Shown here: one piece after another, positions 14,531 through 23,687 of the stretch | Position numbering within the stretch: position 1 is the stretch's first letter | Layout of the letters: every line of letters starts with the position of its first letter | Source of the DNA: Oscillospiraceae bacterium | GTDB lineage: Bacteria; Bacillota; Clostridia; Oscillospirales; Ruminococcaceae | Assembly: GCA_014799365.1 (NCBI GenBank) | Contig: JAAVIF010000070.1 | Location: 1-36,365 of the forward strand | DNA length: 36,365 nt | Direction: 5' to 3' | Notes under the pieces: model-generated | The model's input: the letters and a program-made list of their open reading frames with translations, nothing else | What the model was told of the DNA's origin: nothing | Databases searched by the model: none | Translations under genes and position numbers: made by a program

Positions 14531-16747
14531 TTGACGGACATAAGTATAGGCGCAGGCTTTGTCACACCACAGAACGTGCAGGCTTCCATGCCGGTGCAGC
14601 AGATCGGCTCAAATCCTTCAAGCGGCAGCTTTATGCAAAGCTTACAGCAGAACAAGGCTGTTGACACGGATATTGGGCTGTCGGGCAATGCGGCAAACGG
14701 TTCTGCCGGCTCGGTAAGCTCTTCCGCAGCTCAGACGGCAGCGGACGCAAGCTCCGAAAACGCGGTTTCGCAGACGGTCGAAAGCACTTCCGATACATAT
14801 GACGCTTCGGCATCGGGCGAGGCAGGCTCCGCGTACGAAACGGCGCAAAAGGTTGAGTACACTTCATCCGGAAACGTTAAGGTCGACGAGGAAGCCGTCA
14901 AGGAGCTGAACGATTTGTCCCAGAACGCAAAGGATAAGATCATAGTGACCGATGAAAAGCCAAGCTTGCTCGAACAAGCCAAGGACGCTCTCGAAAAGGC
15001 AATGCTGAAAGCTTTTAAGGACTTGAACGACCCCGAGAAGGAAAAAGAGGAGTTTGAGGAAAAGGCACTGATCTTCCTTATGAAGCTTGTGGATAAAATC
15101 AACGGCAAAACGGAGAAGAAAACCGCTTTGACCGATGATAAGGACGAGGACGAGGAAAAAATCGGCGGAGCTCTTTTGCAGATTATCGACAGCATGCTGA
15201 AAAATGCCGAGAAAAATGCGGAAGAAAACGGAGTTGTCGGAGTGGAGAAGGACGAATGGATCGAAGATACCGATTTTGTGGATTCCGCTTCCTCTGAGGA
15301 CACCGCTCGGCGGATACTTAGCATTAACCTCGGAAGTTTGTATGCTGAACCGATACCGACTCAAGCACCGATCCCCGAGAATTACCGCATTTACAATCCC
15401 TTGACACCGCGTGTTCAGTCCGTAGGCTCGGGCGATATATCCGACGGCAGGGACAACTCGCAGTTAGACTTAGGTCTTGACGCTAACGTTCCTCTGACGG
15501 TGGAAGCGGTCAATGACACCGTTGGCGTAAATCAAGCGGAAGCGAATAATACGGTATTCGGACAGGAAAACGTTATAAGCACGGAAATTCCCGCTGTTAT
15601 GACGGAGGCTAACGCTCAAACCGCCCAAACAGAGAATACGGTAAACGTTGACTTAAGCAAAGCGGCGCAAACTGAAAATCCCGTATCTGTACCTGCAACA
15701 GCACAGGTTATTCCCGAAACGGAAAATCAACCTGCAAACAGCTTTGATTTCGGACGGCCGGAGGAAAACAGCATTGCTTCGTATGCCGAAGGCGCGGAGA
15801 CAATGACCGAAACGGCGGCGGAAGCATCGGATTACACCGGGGAAACGGTGACACCGCAGACCTCTCCCGAAGCTGCTTCGGCGCAGCTTAAAGAGTTAAG
15901 CGAGAACGTCGGCGAGGAGGGTATTCCGAATTTACAGGCTTGTGAGGCATCGGAGCCGAATGAAAGCCCGACGGTTTTACAGACAGCGGAAAACGAGGAA
16001 TACGAGCAGATCGCGCAGAACATTTTCAAGCAGGTTACCGAAACGGTTAAGGCGGTTCTCGAAGTTAAGGTTCACGAAGAGAATGCCGAAGCCTCCATAC
16101 AGCTCAACGCACCCGAAAAGCAGGAGGAAACCGAGGACGAGTTTGAAGAGCTTGCAAGACTTTTCGGAATGAAGAAAAAGGAAAAGAAGCCCGAGCTTCC
16201 CGAGGAAGAGGAAGAACAGGCGGAGACTGTCAGACCCGTTAAGCGGGACGAAGCGGTCAAGGTTCCCGTTGAGGAAATAAGCACCGTATCCTCCAAGATA
16301 ACGGACGTGCCGATCGCAAGAGCTTTTGAGCCTACCGAAAACGGAGTTAAACAGATCGTTACTCAGATAGTTTCCGAGGTTTTGAACAATCTTCCCGAAG
16401 AGGGCGGAGAAACTACCGTGATGATGACACTGAATCCCGAAACCCTTGGCAGGATATCCGTAAAGCTTGTGGAAAACGCCGGCAAGATCAGCGTTACCAT
16501 AACTGCGGAAAGCAAGGAAACGGCGGCTATATTGGCTTCAAGAGCCGAAAGCATGCAGGAAAGCATGAGGGACAGCGGAACACAGCTTGAAAAGTATCAG
16601 GTAGTTTACGGCGCGGAGCAGGACGGCAGAGCGGAGCAGCAGAATTACGACGGAAGCAGCAAAAATCCCTACGTCAGAGAGGTTGAGGAACACGACGACG
16701 AAAACGAGGGACAGTTTGCGGAGATTCTCGGCAATGAAGCGGTTTAA
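14531..16747 (+). CDS. fliK: Flagellar hook-length control protein FliK
   Basis: The protein has 738 residues, a large FliK. Most of it is low-complexity, acidic and serine/alanine/glutamate-rich, as expected of the flexible ruler region. The conserved C-terminal switch domain is at ~625-705: TTVMMTLNPETLGRISVKL followed by GKISVTITAESKETAAIL and a helix ending in MRDSGTQLEKYQV. This matches the Flg_hook (FliK C-terminal) domain that acts on FlhB to switch export from hook to filament substrates. Translation starts with TTG at 14531, 6-7 bases after AGAAAGGAGG. flgD follows, as in related operons. Confidence 0.92.
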   Translation: MTDISIGAGFVTPQNVQASMPVQQIGSNPSSGSFMQSLQQNKAVDTDIGLSGNAANGSAGSVSSSAAQTAADASSENAVSQTVESTSDTYDASASGEAGSAYETAQKVEYTSSGNVKVDEEAVKELNDLSQNAKDKIIVTDEKPSLLEQAKDALEKAMLKAFKDLNDPEKEKEEFEEKALIFLMKLVDKINGKTEKKTALTDDKDEDEEKIGGALLQIIDSMLKNAEKNAEENGVVGVEKDEWIEDTDFVDSASSEDTARRILSINLGSLYAEPIPTQAPIPENYRIYNPLTPRVQSVGSGDISDGRDNSQLDLGLDANVPLTVEAVNDTVGVNQAEANNTVFGQENVISTEIPAVMTEANAQTAQTENTVNVDLSKAAQTENPVSVPATAQVIPETENQPANSFDFGRPEENSIASYAEGAETMTETAAEASDYTGETVTPQTSPEAASAQLKELSENVGEEGIPNLQACEASEPNESPTVLQTAENEEYEQIAQNIFKQVTETVKAVLEVKVHEENAEASIQLNAPEKQEETEDEFEELARLFGMKKKEKKPELPEEEEEQAETVRPVKRDEAVKVPVEEISTVSSKITDVPIARAFEPTENGVKQIVTQIVSEVLNNLPEEGGETTVMMTLNPETLGRISVKLVENAGKISVTITAESKETAAILASRAESMQESMRDSGTQLEKYQVVYGAEQDGRAEQQNYDGSSKNPYVREVEEHDDENEGQFAEILGNEAV

Positions 16748-16854
16748 GCTTTGACGGTGCGCTTCTGCACAAAGAGGTATGACAAAGAAAATTCCTTTAC
16801 AGAGAATTTCAATTTAAGCAATTTGCCCGAATCAAAGGGCGGAAAGGAGAAAAT

Positions 16855-17709
16855 ATGGCATACAGTACAGAACCTGTAACCAGCGTTGATGACGTTAGAA
16901 GCAAATACGCGAAGTATTTTGAACAGGACAACAGCAAGTCGATAGTATCGATAGACACGTTTTTTCAGCTTTTGATGGCGGAAATGACCAACCAGGACCC
17001 CTTGGAGCCTACCAGCAATACCGAATTCGTATCTCAGCTCGCTAACTTTACCGCGCTCCAGACCAACAGCGACAGCCTTTACTACAACACTGTAAGCTAT
17101 GCTTCGGGTCTTGCGGGAAAAACAGTTACGGTAGCTACCAACGCGGGTACGGACAAGGACGGAAAGGTCAAGCTTAATGTTGAAACGGGCGTTGTTACGG
17201 GCGTGGACATCAGCGATGAAAACAGTATTGAAATTATCGTTAACGGAAAGCGTTACGGCCTGGGCTCGGTAATGAACGTTGCGGGAAATTCCACGGGAAG
17301 CACAGTTTCGGCTACCGACGGAGCGTACGCGGTAAGCCTTATCGGTAAGAACGTAATGCTTAAGGCGGAGAATGCCGACGGTCAGACGATCATTGACAGC
17401 GGCGTTGTTGAAAGCATTGAGGTTGAAAACGGCGTATACCGTATAGTAATGGGCGGCTTGTCCTATCCTTTGGACAGTGTTATCAAGGTCGGCAATTCGG
17501 CAAGCAGCGTAGGCGGTACCGAAAGCTCGGACAGCAGCGGCAGTAAGAACGAAAGCACCGACAGCGCGGCGGCTCAGTCGAGAGCAAGAGCGGCATCGGA
17601 AACAAGGCCCGCCGAAAACAGCGAAGTGACCAAGTCCGAACAGCGTGAAACCGAAACCTCGATAATAAACACATCGGAAAACGATGAACTGAAAGAATTA
17701 TTTTCATAA
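16855..17709 (+). CDS. flgD: Flagellar hook assembly scaffold FlgD
   Basis: The protein has 284 residues. The N-terminal FlgD signature is clear at ~32-75: IDTFFQLLMAEMTNQDPLEP, then NTEFVSQLANFTALQ. A Tudor/Fn3-like region follows (AGKTVTVATNAG..., VNGKRYGLGSVMNV). The last ~60 residues are serine/glutamate-rich and probably disordered. FlgD caps the growing hook and is discarded. GGAAAGGAG precedes the ATG at 16855. The gene lies between fliK and a TIGR02530-type gene. Confidence 0.95.
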   Translation: MAYSTEPVTSVDDVRSKYAKYFEQDNSKSIVSIDTFFQLLMAEMTNQDPLEPTSNTEFVSQLANFTALQTNSDSLYYNTVSYASGLAGKTVTVATNAGTDKDGKVKLNVETGVVTGVDISDENSIEIIVNGKRYGLGSVMNVAGNSTGSTVSATDGAYAVSLIGKNVMLKAENADGQTIIDSGVVESIEVENGVYRIVMGGLSYPLDSVIKVGNSASSVGGTESSDSSGSKNESTDSAAAQSRARAASETRPAENSEVTKSEQRETETSIINTSENDELKELFS

Positions 17710-17733
17710 CCTGACGAAAGGCGGGTGATAGTT

Positions 17734-18153
17734 ATGCTTTTGAGCGAGTTTTTACAAGCCAGAAATCAAAGCATAATAAATCAGCCTGTTGAAAGCGGGA
17801 AAAATAATATTGTCGGCACCGAGGTTAATTCTCAGAAGGTCAACGAAAAGGGAAATTCCTTTGCGGATGAGCTTCGTACAATGCTGTCGGGGAAAAGTCA
17901 GGTTCAATTCAGCAATCATGCCATTAAAAGGCTTGAAAGCAGAGAGATCGATGTGACTGAAAATGACGCGTTGGAGAGGCTTAACAAGGGTGTTGAATTG
18001 GCGGCGCAGAAGGGCTGCGGTCAGTCGCTTATATTGGTGGACGGCACGGCGTATATAGTAAGCGTTGCGAACAACAAGGTTATTACAACAGTATCACAGG
18101 CAGATTTAAAAGAAAACGTATTTACAAACATAGACTCTACCGTAATCGTGTGA
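17734..18153 (+). CDS. Flagellar operon protein, TIGR02530 family
   Basis: The protein has 139 residues. The core VQFSNHAIKRLESREIDVTEND...LERLNKGVELAAQKGCGQSLILVDGTAYIVSVANNKVITTV-type pattern (~52-125, quoted in outline) is that of the small flagellar operon protein found between flgD and flgE in many Firmicutes and spirochetes. Its biochemical role is not established as far as I know. The start at 17734 is preferred: AAAGGCGGG ends about 8 bases before it, whereas the GTG at 17725 overlaps the ribosome binding site. Confidence 0.88.
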   Translation: MLLSEFLQARNQSIINQPVESGKNNIVGTEVNSQKVNEKGNSFADELRTMLSGKSQVQFSNHAIKRLESREIDVTENDALERLNKGVELAAQKGCGQSLILVDGTAYIVSVANNKVITTVSQADLKENVFTNIDSTVIV

Positions 18154-18243
18154 TGTCGGACCGAAAGGAAACATCTCCGCCCCGAATGACGGACGGGCGG
18201 TAATTATAAAGGTTAGAGTCAGAGCAGAAAGGATTATAAGCTT

Positions 18244-19887
18244 ATGATGAAATCACTTTACTCCGGTGTGGCAGGTCTTAAGGTTCACAACCAGAGAATG
18301 GACGTTATCGGTAACAATATTTCCAACGTAAATACCACAGGTTACAAGGCAAGTGCGGTAACCTTCAAGGATATTTTCTATCAGAACAAATCCTATGCTA
18401 CCTCAGGCGACATTATGAAGGGCGGTACCAACGCCAATCAGGTAGGTTACGGTGCAAGCCTCGGCTCTATCGGACAGGTAATGACACAGTCGGGTCTTAC
18501 TTATTCCGACAGCGTTACAGACTGCGCTATCCAAGGCGAGGGCTTCTTCCAGGTAATGGACCAGGTGGGCAACATCTACTATACCAGAAACGGTAACTTC
18601 CATATCGACAACGTAGGCAACCTCTGCGACGCAAACGGAAACATCGTTCTCGGCGTAAGCGGCGACCCCACGGGAGTAGCGGCATCAAGCAACAGAATCA
18701 ATCTTTACGTTCCTCCTATCGACAACAGAAGAGCAAGCGTTGAAAAGGTGTATAAGGACGGTCTTGACGAATATACATACACTATTACCGCAAACTCCTA
18801 CGGTGATAACGGCAATATTTCCTTTACCATTATAGATATAGATGACGACGAAACTCCCTTTGCGACACAGAACGACAGAACCATAACCGTAAGAATAGAC
18901 TTGGATCAGGACTTCCTTTCTCCTACCGAAACTCCTGCGGCAAACGAAACAAGAAAAACTCTTGAACAGGCGATAAACGACGCTCTCACCGTGGGCGGCG
19001 TTGAGCTTCCCGGCGAAGTGCTTCCTTTGAACTTTGAGTATACCAATATGCCTGCCGATACGCATGCAGTGGCTGCTACCAATACACTGAACTTTGCGGG
19101 TACCGATGAGGCAAATCCCCTTAATCCTCCTCTTTCGCTTACATTTACTGCAGCGGAGGCGGGTGCGTTTGCCAATAACTATGAAATTAACATCGTGGCT
19201 TACACGCCTCAGGGCAATGATACAAATACAAACGGCGGCGTAAAGGCAAACTGGACAGAAAATGTTCTTACTATCAGAGTTCCCAATACAAGAGCTTCCT
19301 CCGCTGCCGATATTAACGCTGCAATTGCCGCAGCGGCAGGCGAAAATAACAGAAGAGTACTTACGGTTGCCACAACCGATACAATCAGCGCGGTTCAGGC
19401 CGGTGCAATCGGCGACACCAACTTAAGACTGGGTCTTCAGGGCGGTAAGGACAACTTCTTCAAGAGCATTGCGGAAACAATGGACACCGTTAAATTAGTC
19501 GGCGGTTCTGTCGCGGCGGATCAGACCACAAAGGACCTGGAATCCATATTCATTGACGACGACGGCGTTATTTACGGCGTACATACCGTTCACGGCACTA
19601 TCGCGATGGGCCGTATCGACTTGGTTGTATTTGAGAACCCCGAAGGTCTCGATCAGGTGGGTACATCTTACTGGAAAGAGTCTTTGAGCTCAGGTGCGGC
19701 TATTACCAAGAAGGCAAACGACGTAGGTACAGGTTCTATCGTATCTACCGCGCTGGAAATGTCGAACGCCGACCTGTCGCAGGAAATTTCCGACATGATC
19801 ATCACACAGAGAGGCTTCCAGGCCAACTCCCGTGTAATCACAGTTACGGATACCATGCTTGAAGAGCTTGTAAACCTTAAGAGATAA
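18244..19887 (+). CDS. flgE: Flagellar hook protein FlgE
   Basis: The protein has 547 residues, larger than the ~400 typical of enteric FlgE. The N-terminal D0 signature is SLYSGVAGLKVHNQRMDVIG followed by NNISNVNTTGYK. The D1 motif IQGEGFFQVMD...YYTRNGNFHID is at ~98-125. The C-terminal helix contains QEISDMIITQRGFQANSRVI and ends TDTMLEELVNLKR. The middle (~150-400) is a variable surface insert with repeated NTLNF/NNYEINI-like beta segments. FlgE is the subunit of the hook. The start ATG 18244 follows AAAGGA with 10 bases of spacing; ATG 18247 is possible. Confidence 0.97.
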   Translation: MMKSLYSGVAGLKVHNQRMDVIGNNISNVNTTGYKASAVTFKDIFYQNKSYATSGDIMKGGTNANQVGYGASLGSIGQVMTQSGLTYSDSVTDCAIQGEGFFQVMDQVGNIYYTRNGNFHIDNVGNLCDANGNIVLGVSGDPTGVAASSNRINLYVPPIDNRRASVEKVYKDGLDEYTYTITANSYGDNGNISFTIIDIDDDETPFATQNDRTITVRIDLDQDFLSPTETPAANETRKTLEQAINDALTVGGVELPGEVLPLNFEYTNMPADTHAVAATNTLNFAGTDEANPLNPPLSLTFTAAEAGAFANNYEINIVAYTPQGNDTNTNGGVKANWTENVLTIRVPNTRASSAADINAAIAAAAGENNRRVLTVATTDTISAVQAGAIGDTNLRLGLQGGKDNFFKSIAETMDTVKLVGGSVAADQTTKDLESIFIDDDGVIYGVHTVHGTIAMGRIDLVVFENPEGLDQVGTSYWKESLSSGAAITKKANDVGTGSIVSTALEMSNADLSQEISDMIITQRGFQANSRVITVTDTMLEELVNLKR

Positions 19888-20061
19888 GCTTTAAGCGGTA
19901 TTAAACAGCTTTAAGCGGCGCAGGGAAGCGCGGGCTAAATAAAAAACATATTGACGAAAACGGCGTCCGGTCGTAAAAAAAATACGGTCGGCCGCCCCTT
20001 CGTTGATATTATAATCAAAAAAGGAACAGCATCGGGACAACCCGATGAGAATAATGAGAAT

Positions 20062-20280
20062 ATGATTTATTTAACAAAATTAGGCGGAAAGCAGTTTTTG
20101 CTCAACGAGGAGCAGATAGAGTCGGTTTCACAAAGTCCGGATACAATTATTGTGCTTAGCAACGGACACAGCTACATCGTTCAGGAGTCAATGGACGAGA
20201 TCATGGAAGAGATCATTAAATTTAATCGCAACAGCAGACGAATAGCTTCAAGAAGAAGCGACAATTCGGATTTACAATAA
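20062..20280 (+). CDS. flbD: Flagellar protein FlbD
   Basis: The protein has 72 residues. The start MIYLTKLGGKQFLLNEEQIE and the following PDTIIVLSNGHSYIVQESMDEI match the small FlbD family found after flgE and before motA in Firmicutes and spirochetes. The biochemical role is poorly defined. The ATG at 20062 gives the family N-terminus but has only a weak ribosome binding site (AATGAGAAT). An in-frame TTG at 19951 would add 37 residues unlike the family. The gap from flgE (19888-20061) holds nothing recognisable. Confidence 0.88.
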   Translation: MIYLTKLGGKQFLLNEEQIESVSQSPDTIIVLSNGHSYIVQESMDEIMEEIIKFNRNSRRIASRRSDNSDLQ

Positions 20281-20366
20281 ATAAGTATATTATTCCCTGC
20301 GGAAAATACTCGATAGGGAAAAAGATAAACCAAGCAGAAAAATTCCTGTAAATGGAGGGCTTTCCT

Positions 20367-21146
20367 TTGAATATTACGATTATCATAGGCTGGGTCTTAG
20401 CCTTCGGTCTTACAATATTCGGTATATTAAGCGGCGGTGAAATAAGCGACTTTATCGACCCCGCAAGTATATTTATTACCGTGGGCGGTACTTTGGGCGG
20501 ACTTATAGCCAGCTTCCCCATGTCAACTTTGGCGGCTTTGCCCAAGCTTTTGAAAATTTGTCTTTTTCCGCCGAAGTACAATCCTCAGAAGTACATAGAC
20601 GAGATAGTGGAATACGCAAGAGTCGCAAGAAGCCAGGGTATACTTACCCTTGAAGACAGCGCGAACAAAGCGGCGGATCCCTTTATGAAAAAGAGTCTTT
20701 TGCTTCTGGTAGACGCAAACGACGCGGAAAAGATACGTGAGATGTTAGAGGAGGCCATAAGCTTTACCGACGACCGACATGCAGCCAACAAGGCGTTTTT
20801 TGAAAAGGGCGTTGCATTGGGTCCCGCTTTCGGTATGTTGGGTACTCTGGTAGGACTTATCAACATGCTTGCCGCAATGGAGGAAAGCTCGGACGGCTTG
20901 GGAAGCGCGATGGCTACCGCGCTTGTAACCACATTCTACGGCTCGCTTCTCGCTAACGTTATATTTGGTCCTTTGGCGAGTGCGCTTGAAAACGCAAATA
21001 ACAGCGAAATACTCTGTATGCAGATAATATGTCAGGGCTCTATGGCGATTGCCGCAGGCTCAAACCCCGCGCTTATAAGAGAAAAACTCGAATTTATGCT
21101 TGCGGATAAGGATCTCAAGGGCAGCGGCAATAAGGCGGAGGAATAA
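20367..21146 (+). CDS. motA: Flagellar motor stator protein MotA
   Basis: The protein has 259 residues. Four membrane helices are seen: ~4-22 (IIIGWVLAFGLTIFGIL), ~34-53 (SIFITVGGTLGGLIASFPMS), ~150-170 (ALGPAFGMLGTLVGLINML) and ~185-206 (MATALVTTFYGSLLANVIF). The cytoplasmic loop carries charged residues for FliG contact. The GPAFGMLGTLVGL segment with its proline is the MotA/ExbB core of the proton path. Start TTG 20367 lies 7 bases after GGAGGG; the ATG at 20352 overlaps that ribosome binding site. It is followed by motB. Confidence 0.96.
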   Translation: MNITIIIGWVLAFGLTIFGILSGGEISDFIDPASIFITVGGTLGGLIASFPMSTLAALPKLLKICLFPPKYNPQKYIDEIVEYARVARSQGILTLEDSANKAADPFMKKSLLLLVDANDAEKIREMLEEAISFTDDRHAANKAFFEKGVALGPAFGMLGTLVGLINMLAAMEESSDGLGSAMATALVTTFYGSLLANVIFGPLASALENANNSEILCMQIICQGSMAIAAGSNPALIREKLEFMLADKDLKGSGNKAEE

Positions 21147-21329
21147 TTTTAGGCTGAAAAGGGATTACTCTTAAGTTGATTCGGTGACAGTCTTCGTCCC
21201 GCAAAGAAAATACTCCTAAAAAATTTCACTGAGAGCGAAAGAAAAAATTTTTTCCGATAATTTCACGTCAAAAACAGGTTATTTCGCGGCTTTTTACGGT
21301 CTTGTACGAGTTAAAGGAAAAATTTTGGG

Positions 21330-21358
21330 TTGCAACTTTTTGAAATTTATGTTATACT
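21330..21358 (+). promoter_or_regulatory. Sigma-A-like promoter upstream of motB
   Basis: TTGCAA (21330-21335) and TATACT (21353-21358) are spaced by 17 bases, 32 bp before the motB ATG. The motA-motB gap of 243 bp is unusually long for this pair. Besides the promoter it contains only an A/T-only inverted repeat (~21223-21260). Confidence 0.62.
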
Positions 21359-21389
21359 GTAATGCGACAAAAAAGAAGGGAGGGCCCGT

Positions 21390-22466
21390 ATGGCGAAAAA
21401 AAAGGAGCGCAGCAAGATAGATCCCAATGCGTGGATGAACACGTATTCGGACATGGTAACCTTGCTGATGTGCTTTTTCGTACTGCTTTATGCGGCTTCC
21501 ACGCCCAATGAGGTAAAATGGCAATATATATTTCAAAGCTTTACTTCTTCGGGTACATATATAAATCCGTTCGTTACTGCCGAGGACCCCAACCGCGTAC
21601 CCGTTAAGGATAATGATGGAAACAGCTTGGAGCCTGCCGGCAGCGATATGGACGAAAACGACAATCAGATAACAAACAGCGAGCTTCCCAGCAATTTCAA
21701 CGATCTTGCGGGCTGGGTCAGCGCGGCTGTGGCTGCCAGCAGTGAGTTCAGCGAAGATCAGATAAGCGTTTCCGTAAGCTCCAGCGGCGCGATTACAATA
21801 CGTTTTAAGGATTCGGTGCTTTTTGCGCCCAACAGCGCAGAGCTTACCGCACAGGGACGCAGGGCGGTAGGAATGTTTGTACCCGCTTTAAGGTCACTTA
21901 ACGAATACATTGCAAATATAAATATAGGGGGACATACTGCGTATGTACCCGGTCCTTCCAATGTAAACGACTGGACATTGTCCTCAGCGAGAGCATGCTC
22001 GGTTCTTGGTTATATGGAATGGCGCGTGACCGTAGATCCGTCTAAGTATAAGTCGGAAGGATACGGACCGTATTCTCCCATTGCCGACAACGATACCGAA
22101 GCGGGCAGAGCGCAAAACAGACGAGTTGAGCTTGTTATTATAAGAAATAACAATAACAGACACAGCAACGCCACCATTGAGGACATCTTAAAATATGATT
22201 ACGGTATCATGCAGACCGGAAACGGCGGCAGCGGACCCGATAATGACAACAACGCTCAGCAGATCATTGCAAATTTGGAGAGCAAATATAATACAACGAT
22301 AGACAGCAGCGGCAACGTTCTCGGAAACGAGAGCGGACCCGAGATTCAAGGTGCGGTTACGGGTATTCCCGACGACATAATCCACCCTGTGGACGAGGAA
22401 GGCAATATCATAACCGATGCTTCCGAAAACACGGTTCCTCCTGAGGAGGAACCGGCGGAGGAATAA
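21390..22466 (+). CDS. motB: Flagellar motor stator protein MotB
   Basis: The protein has 358 residues. A single N-terminal membrane helix (MVTLLMCFFVLLYAAS) is preceded by the conserved TYSD, whose Asp (~21) is the ion-binding residue. The OmpA/MotB peptidoglycan-binding domain is at ~125-255 (VLFAPNSAELTAQGRRAVGMFVP..., LSSARACSVLGYM, AGRAQNRRVELVII). The C-terminal ~100 residues are an Asn/Asp/Glu-rich tail not needed by the family. GGGAGGGCCCGT precedes the ATG. It has its own promoter candidate 32 bp upstream. fliL, usually next, is absent. Confidence 0.96.
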   Translation: MAKKKERSKIDPNAWMNTYSDMVTLLMCFFVLLYAASTPNEVKWQYIFQSFTSSGTYINPFVTAEDPNRVPVKDNDGNSLEPAGSDMDENDNQITNSELPSNFNDLAGWVSAAVAASSEFSEDQISVSVSSSGAITIRFKDSVLFAPNSAELTAQGRRAVGMFVPALRSLNEYIANINIGGHTAYVPGPSNVNDWTLSSARACSVLGYMEWRVTVDPSKYKSEGYGPYSPIADNDTEAGRAQNRRVELVIIRNNNNRHSNATIEDILKYDYGIMQTGNGGSGPDNDNNAQQIIANLESKYNTTIDSSGNVLGNESGPEIQGAVTGIPDDIIHPVDEEGNIITDASENTVPPEEEPAEE

Positions 22467-22497
22467 GCTTTTGGGTGTAAAACGCCGTGTTATCCCA

Positions 22498-22586
22498 AGC
22501 CCATTTCAGGCTCCTTTGAAATTCAAATGCGGAAATGGGGCTGCACCCGAATACTGACAGCTTTTTATAAAAAGGATCGGTATAAA
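22498..22586 (+). repeat. Degenerate double-hairpin element R6 between motB and fliM
   Basis: Hairpin one pairs AGCCCATTTC (22498-22507) with GAAATGGGGCT (22532-22542, one bulge). The linker CACCCGAATACTGA is at 22544-22557. The second arm contains a perfect 14-bp palindrome, CTTTTTATAAAAAG, and ends GGATCGGTATAA. The arms of hairpin two are poorly matched, so this copy looks degraded. The motB-fliM gap (22467-22685) holds no gene. Confidence 0.62.
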
Positions 22587-22685
22587 ACGCGCGGCCGTTG
22601 GCAGTTTATTTCGATTGCATAATTGCGGAGACGGTCAAAAAGCAAAACATATTTTTTAAATAAAGTTACGAAAGGGGAGATAGTT

Positions 22686-23684
22686 TTGGCGGATACCTTA
22701 ACGCAGGAACAAATAGACGCCTTACTAAATCAAGCTCTTTCGGGAGAAGTTATTCAAAGGTCCGAAGAACCCGAGCGAAATGTAAAGGAATATGACTTCC
22801 GTTCTCCTAAAAAGTTTACCAAAGAGAAAATACGCAGCATTGAAACTATTTTTGAAGGCTACGCAAGACTCTTGTCCTCATATTTAACGGGACTTTTACG
22901 ACTGTACTGTAAGGTCACGCTTATTTCCATCGAAGAGCAAAGATATTTTGAGTACAACAACGCTTTGCCCGATTACGTTATTATGGGACTGCTTGACTTG
23001 GGTATTGAAGAAAAGGAAATAGAGGACTTCACCACCATTCTGCAGCTTTCCAATTCATTGACTTATACGATGATAGACCGACTTTTGGGCGGTACGGGCA
23101 CAAGCACGGAGCTGGACCGCGATTTTACCGAGCTTGAAACAAGCGTAATGTCCAAGGTGGTTACCGATATGGCGAAATTCCTTAAAGAGCCGTGGAAGGC
23201 GTACCTGAATCTGGAGCCTAAGGTAACGACGCTTGAAACCAACTCGCGTGTCATTTCAACGGTAGGCTATGACGAAACGATGATCATAGTGGCGTTGGAG
23301 GTTACGGTAAACGACAACAAGTCCATTATCTCGGTATGTATACCCGCTCTGAATCTTGACGAGCTGATGCAGAAGTTTGTTACCAAAAACAACAAGATAG
23401 CAAGAAAGAACGTTGACGTAAACAGAGAGCAAGAACGCAAGGAAACTATCATGAACACGCTCAATCAGAGCTCCCTGACATTAACGGCGGTGTTAAGCGA
23501 AACGCAGCTTCAGATGTCCGATGTGCTGCATTTGCAGGTCAACGATATTATTCCGTTGGATAAGAGCATAAACGGAAACGTGGTGCTTCGAATAGGCGAC
23601 GCAAATTGGTTTGACGGCAAGCTTGGTGTTTATAACAATAAAAAGGCTGTTAAAATCGAAAATGTATATAGAATTGAGGTTTAA
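22686..23684 (+). CDS. fliM: Flagellar motor switch protein FliM
   Basis: The protein has 332 residues. The N-terminal CheY-P-binding peptide is present as LTQEQIDALLNQ (consensus LSQxEIDALL). The middle domain includes YDFRSPKKFTKEKIRSIETIFEGYARLLSSYL and the GGTG motif (LLGGTGTSTELDRDFTELE), both family marks. The C-terminal SpoA domain covers ~265-332 (LTAVLSETQLQMSDVLHLQVNDIIPL). FliM transmits CheY-P binding to FliG. Translation begins with TTG at 22686, just after AAAGGGGAG; an upstream extension to 22623 lacks a ribosome binding site. The gene ends 3 bp before fliY. Confidence 0.97.
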   Translation: MADTLTQEQIDALLNQALSGEVIQRSEEPERNVKEYDFRSPKKFTKEKIRSIETIFEGYARLLSSYLTGLLRLYCKVTLISIEEQRYFEYNNALPDYVIMGLLDLGIEEKEIEDFTTILQLSNSLTYTMIDRLLGGTGTSTELDRDFTELETSVMSKVVTDMAKFLKEPWKAYLNLEPKVTTLETNSRVISTVGYDETMIIVALEVTVNDNKSIISVCIPALNLDELMQKFVTKNNKIARKNVDVNREQERKETIMNTLNQSSLTLTAVLSETQLQMSDVLHLQVNDIIPLDKSINGNVVLRIGDANWFDGKLGVYNNKKAVKIENVYRIEV

Positions 23685-23687
23685 CAT

